DNA of 64,000 bases from Vespa crabro (lineage: Eukaryota; Arthropoda; Insecta; Hymenoptera; Vespidae). The notes under the pieces are model-generated. The model saw nothing but the letters and a program-made list of their open reading frames with translations. It made no database searches and was not told the origin of the DNA. Shown here in pieces: positions 28,397 through 40,919 of this stretch. How positions within the stretch are numbered: the stretch's first letter is position 1; each line of letters opens with the position of its first letter. Location of the stretch: assembly GCF_910589235.1 (NCBI RefSeq), contig NC_060955.1, positions 12,606,837 through 12,670,836 of the forward strand. The letters are read 5' to 3'. The translations under genes were made by a program, and so were the position numbers.

Positions 28397-28734
28397 TCAA
28401 ATCTCAATCAATATCAATGCTTTTATATTCTATCGACGCAGAATATACAATGGAACAAGAACATAAGTATGTCACTATGTGTAAATACGAGTTTTAACAT
28501 GATTATTGTCGAAAATTGAGATCGACACATGCGAATTTCTTTAATTGCAGAGATGTAATCGTGAAATCATTGAACTAACTCGTACCACAGCTTGAGAATT
28601 GTTTCCAATCGATTCGGACATTGTATTTCTGAAGATCAAACATCCATTTTATCTTGGAATCGACGTTATAACCGTGTTTCATATTTTATATACGATTATT
28701 AGCTCATAAAGAAGTATCATCGAAATACGAAATT
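28397..28734 (+). repeat. Triple-mosaic monomer: F, B, then A
   Basis: It starts as F (tcaaatctc, gagttttaacatgattatt, gcagagatgtaatcg), takes B diagnostics at ttgaactaactcg, cttgagaattg and cgattcgg, then A diagnostics at catccatttt and ttataaccgtg. Two switches are needed, or one exchange between existing hybrids. The copy at 35504 has the same structure and differs at aagtatgtc (28397 copy) against aagtttgtc. It marks both segment copies. Confidence 0.87.
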
Positions 28735-31442
28735 TGAAATCTCAATCAATATCAATGCTTTTATATTCTATCGACGCAGAATATACAATGGAACAAGATC
28801 ATAAGTTTGTCACTATGTGTAAATACGAGTTTCAACATGAATATTGTAGAAAAATGAGATCGACACATGCGAATTTCGTTAATTGCTGAGATTTAATCGT
28901 GAAAGCATTGAACTAACTCGTACCACAGCTTGAGAATTGTTTCCAATCGATTCGGACATTGTATTTCTGAAGATCAAACATCTATTTTATCTTGGAATCG
29001 ACGTTTTAACCTTGTGTCTTAACGTATATACGTTTTTTCGTTCATAATGGCGTACCATCGAAATACGAAATAATGAAATCTCATTCAAATTCAATTAGTT
29101 TATATTCTGTCGACGCATAACAAAGATTATTACAAGAATATATCTTCCTGACTGTGTGTAAATAGAAGTTTTCACATGAAAATTGTCGAAAAATGAGATC
29201 GACAAATGCGAATTTCTTTAATTGCAGAGATGTAATCGTGAAATCATTGAACTTACTCGTACCACAGCTTGAGAAATGTTTCCAATCTATTCGGACATTG
29301 TATTTCTGAAGATCAAACATCCATTTTATCTTGGAATCGACGTTATAACCGTGTTTCATATTTTATATACGATTATTAGCTCATAAAGAAGTATCATCGA
29401 AATACGAAATTTGAAATCTCAATCAATATCAATGCTTTTATATTCTATCGACGCAGAATATAAAATGGAACAAGATCATAATTTTGTCACTATGTGTAAA
29501 TACGAGTTTCAACATGAATATTGTAGAAAAATGAGATCGACACATGCGAATTTCGTTAATTGCTGAGATTTAATCGTGAAAGCATTGAACTAACTCGTAC
29601 CACAGCTTGAGAATTGTTTCCAATCGATTCGGACATTGTATTTCTGAAGATCAAACATCTATTTTATCTTGGAATCGACGTTTTAACCTTGTGTCTTAAC
29701 GTATATACGTTTTTTCGTTCATAATGGCGTACCATCGAAATACGAAATAATGAAATCTCATTCAAATTCAATTAGTTTATATTCTGTCGACGCATAACAA
29801 AGATTATTACAAGAATATATCTTCCTGACTGTGTGTAAATAGAAGTTTTCACATGAAAATTGTCGAAAAATGAGATCGACAAATGCGAATTTCTTTAATT
29901 GCAGAGATGTAATCGTGAAATCATTGAACTTACTCGTACCACAGCTTGAGAAATGTTTCCAATCTATTCGGACATTGTATTTCTGAAGATCAAACATCCA
30001 TTTTATCTTGGAATCGACGTTATAACCGTGTTTCATATTTTATATACGATTATTAGCTCATAAAGAAGTATCATCGAAATACGAAATTTGAAATCTCAAT
30101 CAATATCAATGCTTTTATATTCTATCGACGCAGAATATACAATGGAACAAGATCATAAGTTTGTCACTATGTGTAAATACGAGTTTCAACATGAATATTG
30201 TAGAAAAATGAGATCGACACATGCGAATTTCGTTAATTGCTGAGATTTAATCGTGAAAGCATTGAACTAACTCGTACCACAGCTTGAGAATTGTTTCCAA
30301 TCGATTCGGACATTGTATTTCTGAAGATCAAACATCTATTTTATCTTGGAATCGACGTTTTAACCTTGTGTCTTAACGTATATACGTTTTTTCGTTCATA
30401 ATGGCGTACCGTCGAAATACGAAATAATGAAATCTCATTCAAATTCAATTAGTTTATATTCTGTCGACGCATAATAAAGATTACTACAAGAATATATCTT
30501 CCTGACTGTGTGTAAATAGAAGTTTTAACATGAAAATTGTCGAAAAATGAGATCGACAAATGCGAATTTTGTTAAATGCTGAGATAAAATCGTGAACACA
30601 TTGAAATTACTCGTACCACAGCTTCAGAAATGTTTCCAATCAATTCGGACATTGTATTTCTGAAGATCAAACATTTATTTTATCTTGGAATCGACGTTAT
30701 AACCTTGTTTCATATTTTATATACGATTATTAGCTCATAAAGAAGTATCATCGAAATACGAAATTTCAAATCTCAATCAATATCAATGCTTTTATATTCT
30801 ATCGACGCAGAATATACAATGGAACAAGAACATAAGTTTGTCACTATGTGTAAATACGAGTTTTAACATGATTATTGTCGAAAATTGAGATCGACACATG
30901 CGAATTTCTTTAATTGCAGAGATGTAATCGTGAAATCATTGAACTTACTCGTACCACAGCTTGAGAAATGTTTCCAATCTATTCGGACATTGTATTTCTG
31001 AAGATCAAACATCCATTTTATCTTGGAATCGACGTTATAACCTTGTTTCATATTTTATATACGATTATTAGCTCATAAAGAAGTATCATCGAAATACGAA
31101 ATTTGAAATCTCAATCTATATCAATGCTTTTATATTCTATCGACGCAGAATATACAAAGGAACAAGATCATAAGTTTGTCACTATGTGTAAATACGAGTT
31201 TCAACATGAATATTGTAGAAAAATGAGATCGACACATGCGAATTTCGTTAATTGCTGAGATTTAATCGTGAAAACATTGAACTAACTCGTACCACAGCTT
31301 GAGAATTGTTTCCAATCGATTCGGACATTGTATTTCTGAAGATCAAACATCTATTTTATCTTGGAATCGACGTTTTAACCTTGTGTCTTAACGTATATAC
31401 GTTTTTTCGTTCATAATGGCGTACCATCGAAATACGAAATAA

Positions 31443-32796
31443 TGAAATCTCATTCAAATTCAATTAGTTTATATTCTGTCGACGCATAATAAAGATTACA
31501 ACAAGAATATATCTACCTGACTGTGTGTAAATAGAAGTTTTCACATGAAAATTGTCGAAAAATGAGATCGACAAATGCGAATTTTGTTAAATGTTGAGAT
31601 AAAATCGTGAACACATTGAAATTACTCGTACCACAGCTTCAGAAATGTTTCCAATCTATTCGGACATTGTATTTCTGAAGATCAAACATTTATTTTATCT
31701 TGGAATCGACGTTATAACCTTGTTTCATATGTTATATACGATTATTAGCTCATAAAGAAGTATCATCGAAATACGAAATTTGAAATCTCAATCAATATCA
31801 ATGCTATTATATTCTGTCGACGCAGAATACACAATGGAACAAGAACATAAGTTTGTCACTATGTGTAAATACGAGTTTCAACATGAATATTGTAGAAAAA
31901 TGAGATCGACACATGCGAATTTCGTTAATTGCAGAGATGTAATCGTGAAATCATTGAACTAACTCGTACCACAGCTTGAGAAATGTTTCCAATCGATTCG
32001 GACATTGTATTTCTGAAGATCAAACATCTATTTTATCTTGGAATCGACGTTTTAACCTTGTGTCTTAACGTATATACGTTTTTTCGTTCATAATGGCGTA
32101 CCATCGAAATACGAAATAATGAAATCTCATTCAAATTCAATTAGTTTATATTCTGTCGACGCATAATAAAGATTACAACAAGAATATATCTACCTGACTG
32201 TGTGTAAATAGAAGTTTTCACATGAAAATTGTCGAAAAATGAGATCGACAAATGCGAATTTTGTTAAATGTTGAGATAAAATCGTGAACACATTGAAATT
32301 ACTCGTACCACAGCTTCAGAAATGTTTCCAATCTATTCGGACATTGTATTTCTGAAGATCAAACATTTATTTTATCTTGGAATCGACGTTATAACCTTGT
32401 TTCATATGTTATATACGATTATTAGCTCATAAAGAAGTATCATCGAAATACGAAATTTGAAATCTCAATCAATATCAATGCTATTATATTCTGTCGACGC
32501 AGAATACACAATGGAACAAGAACATAAGTTTGTCACTATGTGTAAATACGAGTTTCAACATGAATATTGTAGAAAAATGAGATCGACACATGCGAATTTC
32601 GTTAATTGCAGAGATGTAATCGTGAAATCATTGAACTAACTCGTACCACAGCTTGAGAAATGTTTCCAATCGATTCGGACATTGTATTTCTGAAGATCAA
32701 ACATCTATTTTATCTTGGAATCGACGTTTTAACCTTGTGTCTTAACGTATATACGTTTTTTCGTTCATAATGGCGTACCATCGAAATACGAAATAA
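31443..32796 (+). repeat. Tandem pair of C-E/B dimers
   Basis: Two consecutive 677 bp dimers (31443-32119 and 32120-32796) share ctacctgactg, aaatgttgag and the E head with B tail. I see no difference between them by eye. Copy 1 of the complex segment (23660-24336) and the third copy (51752-52428) have only one such dimer, so this is a local duplication specific to copy 2. Confidence 0.9.
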
Positions 32797-34488
32797 TGAA
32801 ATCTCATTCAAATTCAATTAGTTTATATTCTGTCGACGCATAACAAAGATTATTACAAGAATATATCTTCCTGACTGTGTGTAAATAGAAGTTTTCACAT
32901 GAAAATTGTCGAAAAATGAGATCGACAAATGCGAATTTCTTTAATTGCAGAGATGTAATCGTGAAATCATTTAACTTACTCGTACCACAGCTTGAGAAAT
33001 GTTTCCAATCTATTCGGACATTGTATTTCTGAAGATCAAACATCCATTTTATCTTGGAATCGACGTTATAACCGTGTGTCATATTTTATATACGATTATT
33101 AGCTCATAAAGAAGTATCATCGAAATACGAAATTTGAAATCTCAATCAATATCAATGCTTTTATATTCTATCGACGCAGAATATACAATGGAACAAGATC
33201 ATAAATTTGTCACTATGTGTAAATACGAGTTTCAACATGAATATTGTAGAAAAATGAGATCGACACATGCGAATTTCGTTAATTGCTGAGATTTAATCGT
33301 GAAAGCATTGAACTAACTCGTACCACAGCTTGAGAATTGTTTCCAATCGATTCGGACATTGTATTTCTGAAGATCAAACATCTATTTTATCTTGGAATCG
33401 ACGTTTTAACCTTGTGTCTTAACGTATATACGTTTTTTCGTTCATAATGGCGTACCATCGAAATACGAAATAATGAAATCTCATTCAAATTCAATTAGTT
33501 TATATTCTGTCGACGCATAACAAAGATTATTACAAGAATATATCTTCCTGACTGTGTGTAAATAGAAGTTTTCACATGAAAATTGTCGAAAAATGAGATC
33601 GACAAATGCGAATTTCTTTAATTGCAGAGATGTAATCGTGAAATCATTTAACTTACTCGTACCACAGCTTGAGAAATGTTTCCAATCTATTCGGACATTG
33701 TATTTCTGAAGATCAAACATCCATTTTATCTTGGAATCGACGTTATAACCGTGTTTCATATTTTATATACGATTATTAGCTCATAAAGAAGTATCATCGA
33801 AATACGAAATTTGAAATCTCAATCAATATCAATGCTTTTATATTCTATCGACGCAGAATATACAATGGAACAAGATCATAAATTTGTCACTATGTGTAAA
33901 TACGAGTTTCAACATGAATATTGTAGAAAAATGAGATCGACACATGCTAATTTCGTTAATTGCTGAGATTTAATCGTGAAAGCATTGAACTAACTCGTAC
34001 CACAGCTTGAGAATTGTTTCCAATCGATTCGGACATTGTATTTCTGAAGATCAAACATCTATTTTATCTTGGAATCGACGTTTTAACCTTGTGTCTTAAC
34101 GTATATACGTTTTTTCGTTCATAATGGCGTACCATCGAAATACGAAATAATGAAATCTCATTCAAATTCAATTAGTTTATATTCTGTCGACGCATAATAA
34201 AGATTACAACAAGAATATATCTTCCTGACTGTGTGTAAATAGAAGTTTTCACATGAAAATTGTCGAAAAATGAGATCGACAAATGCGAATTTCTTTAATT
34301 GCAGAGATGTAATCGTGAAATCATTGAACTTACTCGTACCACAGCTTGAGAAATGTTTCCAATCTATTCGGACATTGTATTTCTGAAGATCAAACATTTA
34401 TTTTATCTTGGAATCGACGTTATAACCTTGTTTCATATTTTATATACGATTATTAGCTCATAAAGAAGTATCATCGAAATACGAAATT

Positions 34489-34827
34489 TCAAATCTCAAT
34501 CAATATCAATGCTTTTATATTCTATCGACGCAGAATATACAATGGAACAAGAACATAAGTTTGTCACTATGTGTAAATACGAGTTTCAACATGAATATTG
34601 TAGAAAAATGAGATCGACACATGCGAATTTCGTTAATTGCTGAGATTTAATCGTGAAAACATTGAACTAACTCGTACCACAGCTTGAGAATTGTTTCCAA
34701 TCGATTCGGACATTGTATTTCTGAAGATCAAACATCTATTTTATCTTGGAATCGACGTTTTAACCTTGTGTCTTAACGTATATACGTTTTTTCGTTCATA
34801 ATGGCGTACCATCGAAATACGAAATAA
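34489..34827 (+). repeat. Hybrid monomer: F head, G tail (deletion scar)
   Basis: The monomer starts tcaaatctc with acaatggaacaagaacat like F, then continues with gagtttcaacatg, gctgagatttaatcg, cgtgaaaacattg and the B-type tail like G. In copy 1 the matching stretch is F-G-A/C hybrid-F-G (26029-27720). The hybrid replaces five monomers by one, removing 1353 bp. The switch lies between the gaacat site and the gagttt site. Confidence 0.9.
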
Positions 34828-37534
34828 TGAAATCTCATTCAAATTCAATTAGTTTATATTCTGTCGACGCATAATAAAGATTACAACAAGAATATATCTT
34901 CCTGACTGTGTGTAAATAGAAGTTTTCACATGAAAATTGTCGAAAAATGAGATCGACAAATGCGAATTTTGTTAAATGCTGAGATAAAATCGTGAACACA
35001 TTGAAATTACTCGTACCACAGCTTCAGAAATGTTTCCAATCTATTCGGACATTGTATTTCTGAAGATCAAACATTTATTTTATCTTGGAATCGACGTTAT
35101 AACCTTGTTTCATATGTTATATACGATTATTAGCTCATAAAGAAGTATCATCGAAATACGAAATTTGAAATCTCAATCAATATCAATGCTATTATATTCT
35201 GTCGACGCAGAATACACAATGGAACAAGAACATAAGTTTGTCACTATGTGTAAATACGAGTTTCAACATGAATATTGTAGAAAAATGAGATCGACACATG
35301 CGAATTTCGTTAATTGCAGAGATGTAATCGTGAAATCATTGAACTTACTCGTACCACAGCTTCAGAAATGTTTCCAATCTATTCGGACATTGTATTTCTG
35401 AAGATCAAACATTTATTTTATCTTGGAATCGACGTTATAACCTTGTTTCATATTTTATATACGATTATTAGCTCATAAAGAAGTATCATCGAAATACGAA
35501 ATTTCAAATCTCAATCAATATCAATGCTTTTATATTCTATCGACGCAGAATATACAATGGAACAAGAACATAAGTTTGTCACTATGTGTAAATACGAGTT
35601 TTAACATGATTATTGTCGAAAATTGAGATCGACACATGCGAATTTCTTTAATTGCAGAGATGTAATCGTGAAATCATTGAACTAACTCGTACCACAGCTT
35701 GAGAATTGTTTCCAATCGATTCGGACATTGTATTTCTGAAGATCAAACATCCATTTTATCTTGGAATCGACGTTATAACCGTGTTTCATATTTTATATAC
35801 GATTATTAGCTCATAAAGAAGTATCATCGAAATACGAAATTTGAAATCTCAATCAATATCAATGCTTTTATATTCTATCGACGCAGAATATACAATGGAA
35901 CAAGATCATAAGTTTGTCACTATGTGTAAATACGAGTTTCAACATGAATATTGTAGAAAAATGAGATCGACACATGCGAATTTCGTTAATTGCTGAGATT
36001 TAATCGTGAAAGCATTGAACTAACTCCTACCACAGCTTGAGAATTGTTTCCAATCGATTCGGACATTGTATTTCTGAAGATCAAACATCTATTTTATCTT
36101 GGAATCGACGTTTTAACCTTGTGTCTTAACGTATATACGTTTTTTCGTTCATAATGGCGTACCATCGAAATACGAAATAATGAAATCTCATTCAAATTCA
36201 ATTAGTTTATATTCTGTCGACGCATAACAAAGATTATTACAAGAATATATCTTCCTGACTGTGTGTAAATAGAAGTTTTCACATGAAAATTGTCGAAAAA
36301 TGAGATCGACAAATGCGAATTTCTTTAATTGCAGAGATGTAATCGTGAAATCATTGAACTTACTCGTACCACAGCTTGAGAAATGTTTCCAATCTATTCG
36401 GACATTGTATTTCTGAAGATCAAACATCCATTTTATCTTGGAATCGACGTTATAACCGTGTTTCATATTTTATATACGATTATTAGCTCATAAAGAAGTA
36501 TCATCGAAATACGAAATTTGAAATCTCAATCAATATCAATGCTTTTATATTCTATCGACGCAGAATATAAAATGGAACAAGATCATAATTTTGTCACTAT
36601 GTGTAAATACGAGTTTCAACATGAATATTGTAGAAAAATGAGATCGACACATGCGAATTTCGTTAATTGCTGAGATTTAATCGTGAAAGCATTGAACTAA
36701 CTCGTACCACAGCTTGAGAATTGTTTCCAATCGATTCGGACATTGTATTTCTGAAGATCAAACATCTATTTTATCTTGGAATCGACGTTTTAACCTTGTG
36801 TCTTAACGTATATACGTTTTTTCGTTCATAATGGCGTACCATCGAAATACGAAATAATGAAATCTCATTCAAATTCAATTAGTTTATATTCTGTCGACGC
36901 ATAACAAAGATTATTACAAGAATATATCTTCCTGACTGTGTGTAAATAGAAGTTTTCACATGAAAATTGTCGAAAAATGAGATCGACAAATGCGAATTTC
37001 TTTAATTGCAGAGATGTAATCGTGAAATCATTGAACTTACTCGTACCACAGCTTGAGAAATGTTTCCAATCTATTCGGACATTGTATTTCTGAAGATCAA
37101 ACATCCATTTTATCTTGGAATCGACGTTATAACCGTGTTTCATATTTTATATACGATTATTAGCTCATAAAGAAGTATCATCGAAATACGAAATTTGAAA
37201 TCTCAATCAATATCAATGCTTTTATATTCTATCGACGCAGAATATACAATGGAACAAGATCATAAGTTTGTCACTATGTGTAAATACGAGTTTCAACATG
37301 AATATTGTAGAAAAATGAGATCGACACATGCGAATTTCGTTAATTGCTGAGATTTAATCGTGAAAGCATTGAACTAACTCGTACCACAGCTTGAGAATTG
37401 TTTCCAATCGATTCGGACATTGTATTTCTGAAGATCAAACATCTATTTTATCTTGGAATCGACGTTTTAACCTTGTGTCTTAACGTATATACGTTTTTTC
37501 GTTCATAATGGCGTACCATCGAAATACGAAATAA

Positions 37535-40500
37535 TGAAATCTCATTCAAATTCAATTAGTTTATATTCTGTCGACGCATAATAAAGATTACAACAAGAAT
37601 ATATCTTCCTGACTGTGTGTAAATAGAAGTTTTAACATGAAAATTGTCGAAAAATGAGATCGACAAATGCGAATTTTGTTAAATGCTGAGATAAAATCGT
37701 GAACACATTGAAATTACTCGTACCACAGCTTCAGAAATGTTTCCAATCAATTCGGACATTGTATTTCTGAAGATCAAACATTTATTTTATCTTGGAATCG
37801 ACGTTATAACCTTGTTTCATATTTTATATACGATTATTAGCTCATAAAGAAGTATCATCGAAATACGAAATTTCAAATCTCAATCAATATCAATGCTTTT
37901 ATATTCTATCGACGCAGAATATACAAAGGAACAAGAACATAAGTTTGTCACTATGTGTAAATACGAGTTTTAACATGAATATTGTCGAAAATTGAGATCG
38001 ACACATGCGAATTTCGTTAATTGCTGAGATTTAATCATGAAAGCATTGAACTAACTCGTACCACAGCTTGAGAATTGTTTCCAATCGATTCGGATATTGT
38101 ATTTCTGAAGATCAAACATCTATTTTATCTAGGAATCGACGTTTTAACCTTGTGTCTTAACGTATATACGTTTTTTCGTTCATAATGGCGTACCATCGAA
38201 ATACGAAATAATGAAATCTCATTCAAATTCAATTAGTTTATATTCTGTCGACGCATAACAAAGATTATTACAAGAATATATCTTCCTGACTGTGTGTAAA
38301 TAGAAGTTTTCACATGAAAATTGTCGAAAAATGAGATCGACAAATGCGAATTTCTTTAATTGCAGAGATGTAATCGTGAAATCATTGAACTTACTCGTAC
38401 CACAGCTTGAGAAATGTTTCCAATCTATTCGGACATTGTATTTCTGAAGATCAAACATCCATTTTATCTTGGAATCGACGTTATAACCGTGTTTCATATT
38501 TTATATACGATTATTAGCTCATAAAGAAGTATCATCGAAATACGAAATTTGAAATCTCAATCAATATCAATGCTTTTATATTCTATCGACGCAGAATATA
38601 CAATGGAACAAGATCATAAGTTTGTCACTATGTGTAAATACGAGTTTCAACATGAATATTGTAGAAAAATGAGATCGACACATGCGAATTTCGTTAATTG
38701 CTGAGATTTAATCGTGAAAGCATTGAACTAACTCGTACCACAGCTTGAGAATAGTTTCCAATCGATTCGGACATTGTATTTCTGAAGATCAAACATCTAT
38801 TTTATCTTGGAATCGACGTTTTAACCTTGTGTCTTAACGTATATACGTTTTTTCGTTCATAATGGCGTACCATCGAAATACGAAATAATGAAATCTCATT
38901 CAAATTCAATTAGTTTATATTCTGTCGACGCATAATAAAGATTACAACAAGAATATATCTTCCTGACTGTGTGTAAATAGAAGTTTTAACATGAAAATTG
39001 TCGAAAAATGAGATCGACAAATGCGAATTTTGTTAAATGCTGAGATAAAATCGTGAACACATTGAAATTACTCGTACCACAGCTTCAGAAATGTTTCCAA
39101 TCAATTCGGACATTGTATTTCTGAAGATCAAACATTTATTTTATCTTGGAATCGACGTTATAACCTTGTTTCATATTTTATATACGATTATTAGCTCATA
39201 AAGAAGTATCATCGAAATACGAAATTTCAAATCTCAATCAATATCAATGCTTTTATATTCTATCGACGCAGAATATACAAAGGAACAAGAACATAAGTTT
39301 GTCACTATGTGTAAATACGAGTTTTAACATGAATATTGTCGAAAATTGAGATCGACACATGCGAATTTCGTTAATTGCTGAGATTTAATCGTGAAAGCAT
39401 TGAACTAACTCGTACCACAGCTTGAGAATTGTTTCCAATCGATTCGGACATTGTATTTCTGAAGATCAAACATCTATTTTATCTTGGAATCGACGTTTTA
39501 ACCTTGTGTCTTAACGTATATACGTTTTTTCGTTCATAATGGCGTACCATCGAAATACGAAATAATGAAATCTCATTCAAATTCAATTAGTTTATATTCT
39601 GTCGACGCATAACAAAGATTATTACAAGAATATATCTTCCTGACTGTGTGTAAATAGAAGTTTTCACATGAAAATTGTCGAAAAATGAGATCGACAAATG
39701 CGAATTTCTTTAATTGCAGAGATGTAATCGTGAAATCATTGAACTTACTCGTACCACAGCTTGAGAAATGTTTCCAATCTATTCGGACATTGTATTTCTG
39801 AAGATCAAACATCCATTTTATCTTGGAATCGACGTTATAACCGTGTTTCATATTTTATATACGATTATTAGCTCATAAAGAAGTATCATCGAAATACGAA
39901 ATTTGAAATCTCAATCAATATCAATGCTTTTATATTCTATCGACGCAGAATATACAATGGAACAAGATCATAAGTTTGTCACTATGTGTAAATACGAGTT
40001 TCAACATGAATATTGTAGAAAAATGAGATCGACACATGCGAATTTCGTTAATTGCTGAGATTTAATCGTGAAAGCATTGAACTAACTCGTACCACAGCTT
40101 GAGAATTGTTTCCAATCGATTCGGACATTGTATTTCTGAAGATCAAACATCTATTTTATCTTGGAATCGACGTTTTAACCTTGTGTCTTAACGTATATAC
40201 GTTTTTTCGTTCATAATGGCGTACCATCGAAATACGAAATAATGAAATCTCATTCAAATTCAATTAGTTTATATTCTGTCGACGCATAACAAAGATTATT
40301 ACAAGAATATATCTTCCTGACTGTGTGTAAATAGAAGTTTTCACATGAAAATTGTCGAAAAATGAGATCGACAAATGCGAATTTCTTTAATTGCAGAGAT
40401 GTAATCGTGAAATCATTGAACTTACTCGTACCACAGCTTGAGAAATGTTTCCAATCTATTCGGACATTGTATTTCTGAAGATCAAACATCCATTTTATCT

Positions 40501-40919
40501 TGGAATCGACGTTATAACCGTGTTTCATATTTTATATACGATTATTAGCTCATAAAGAAGTATCATCGAAATACGAAATTTGAAATCTCAATCAATATCA
40601 ATGCTTTTATATTCTATCGACGCAGAATATACAATGGAACAAGATCATAAGTTTGTCACTATGTGTAAATACGAGTTTCAACATGAATATTGTAGAAAAA
40701 TGAGATCGACACATGCGAATTTCGTTAATTGCTGAGATTTAATCGTGAAAGCATTGAACTAACTCGTACCACAGCTTGAGAATTGTTTCCAATCGATTCG
40801 GACATTGTATTTCTGAAGATCAAACATCTATTTTATCTTGGAATCGACGTTTTAACCTTGTGTCTTAACGTATATACGTTTTTTCGTTCATAATGGCGTA
40901 CCATCGAAATACGAAATAA
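37535..40919 (+). repeat. Ten-monomer super-unit, copy 1 (3385 bp)
   Basis: The order is C-D (37535), A2-B (38212), C-D (38889), A2-B (39566), A2-B (40243). Private variants in the first D (taatcatga, cggatattg, atctaggaatcg) and in the first B (gagaatagtttcc) reappear 3385 bp downstream in copy 2. C monomers here have gttttaacatg and D monomers start tcaaatctc. Confidence 0.93.

Larger units (their letters stand above)
22645..30427 (+). repeat. Complex segment, copy 1 (7783 bp, 23 monomers)
   Basis: Monomer order: C 22645, F 22983, G 23321, C 23660, E with B tail 23998, A2 24337, B 24675, A1 25014, B 25352, A/C hybrid 25691, F 26029, G 26367, A/C hybrid 26706, F 27044, G 27382, C 27721, E 28059, F/B/A hybrid 28397, B 28735, A2 29074, B 29412, A2 29751, B 30089. 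Private markers are ttactacaag in the first C, ctacctgactg in the C at 23660, catttaacttact in the A monomers at 24337 and 25014, and gaatataaaatgg in the B at 29412. The same markers recur in copy 2, which begins at the next base. Confidence 0.92.
30428..37534 (+). repeat. Complex segment, copy 2 (7107 bp, 21 monomers)
   Basis: Monomer order: C 30428, F 30766, G 31104, C 31443, E/B 31781, C 32120, E/B 32458, A2 32797, B 33135, A2 33474, B 33812, A/C hybrid 34151, F/G hybrid 34489, C 34828, E 35166, F/B/A hybrid 35504, B 35842, A2 36181, B 36519, A2 36858, B 37196. Compared with copy 1 it has one extra C-E/B pair (+677) and lacks four monomers at the F/G hybrid (-1353). The offset between matching positions steps 7783, 8460, 7107 accordingly. 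The gaatataaaatgg variant lies at 29455 and 36562, exactly 7107 bp apart. Confidence 0.92.
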
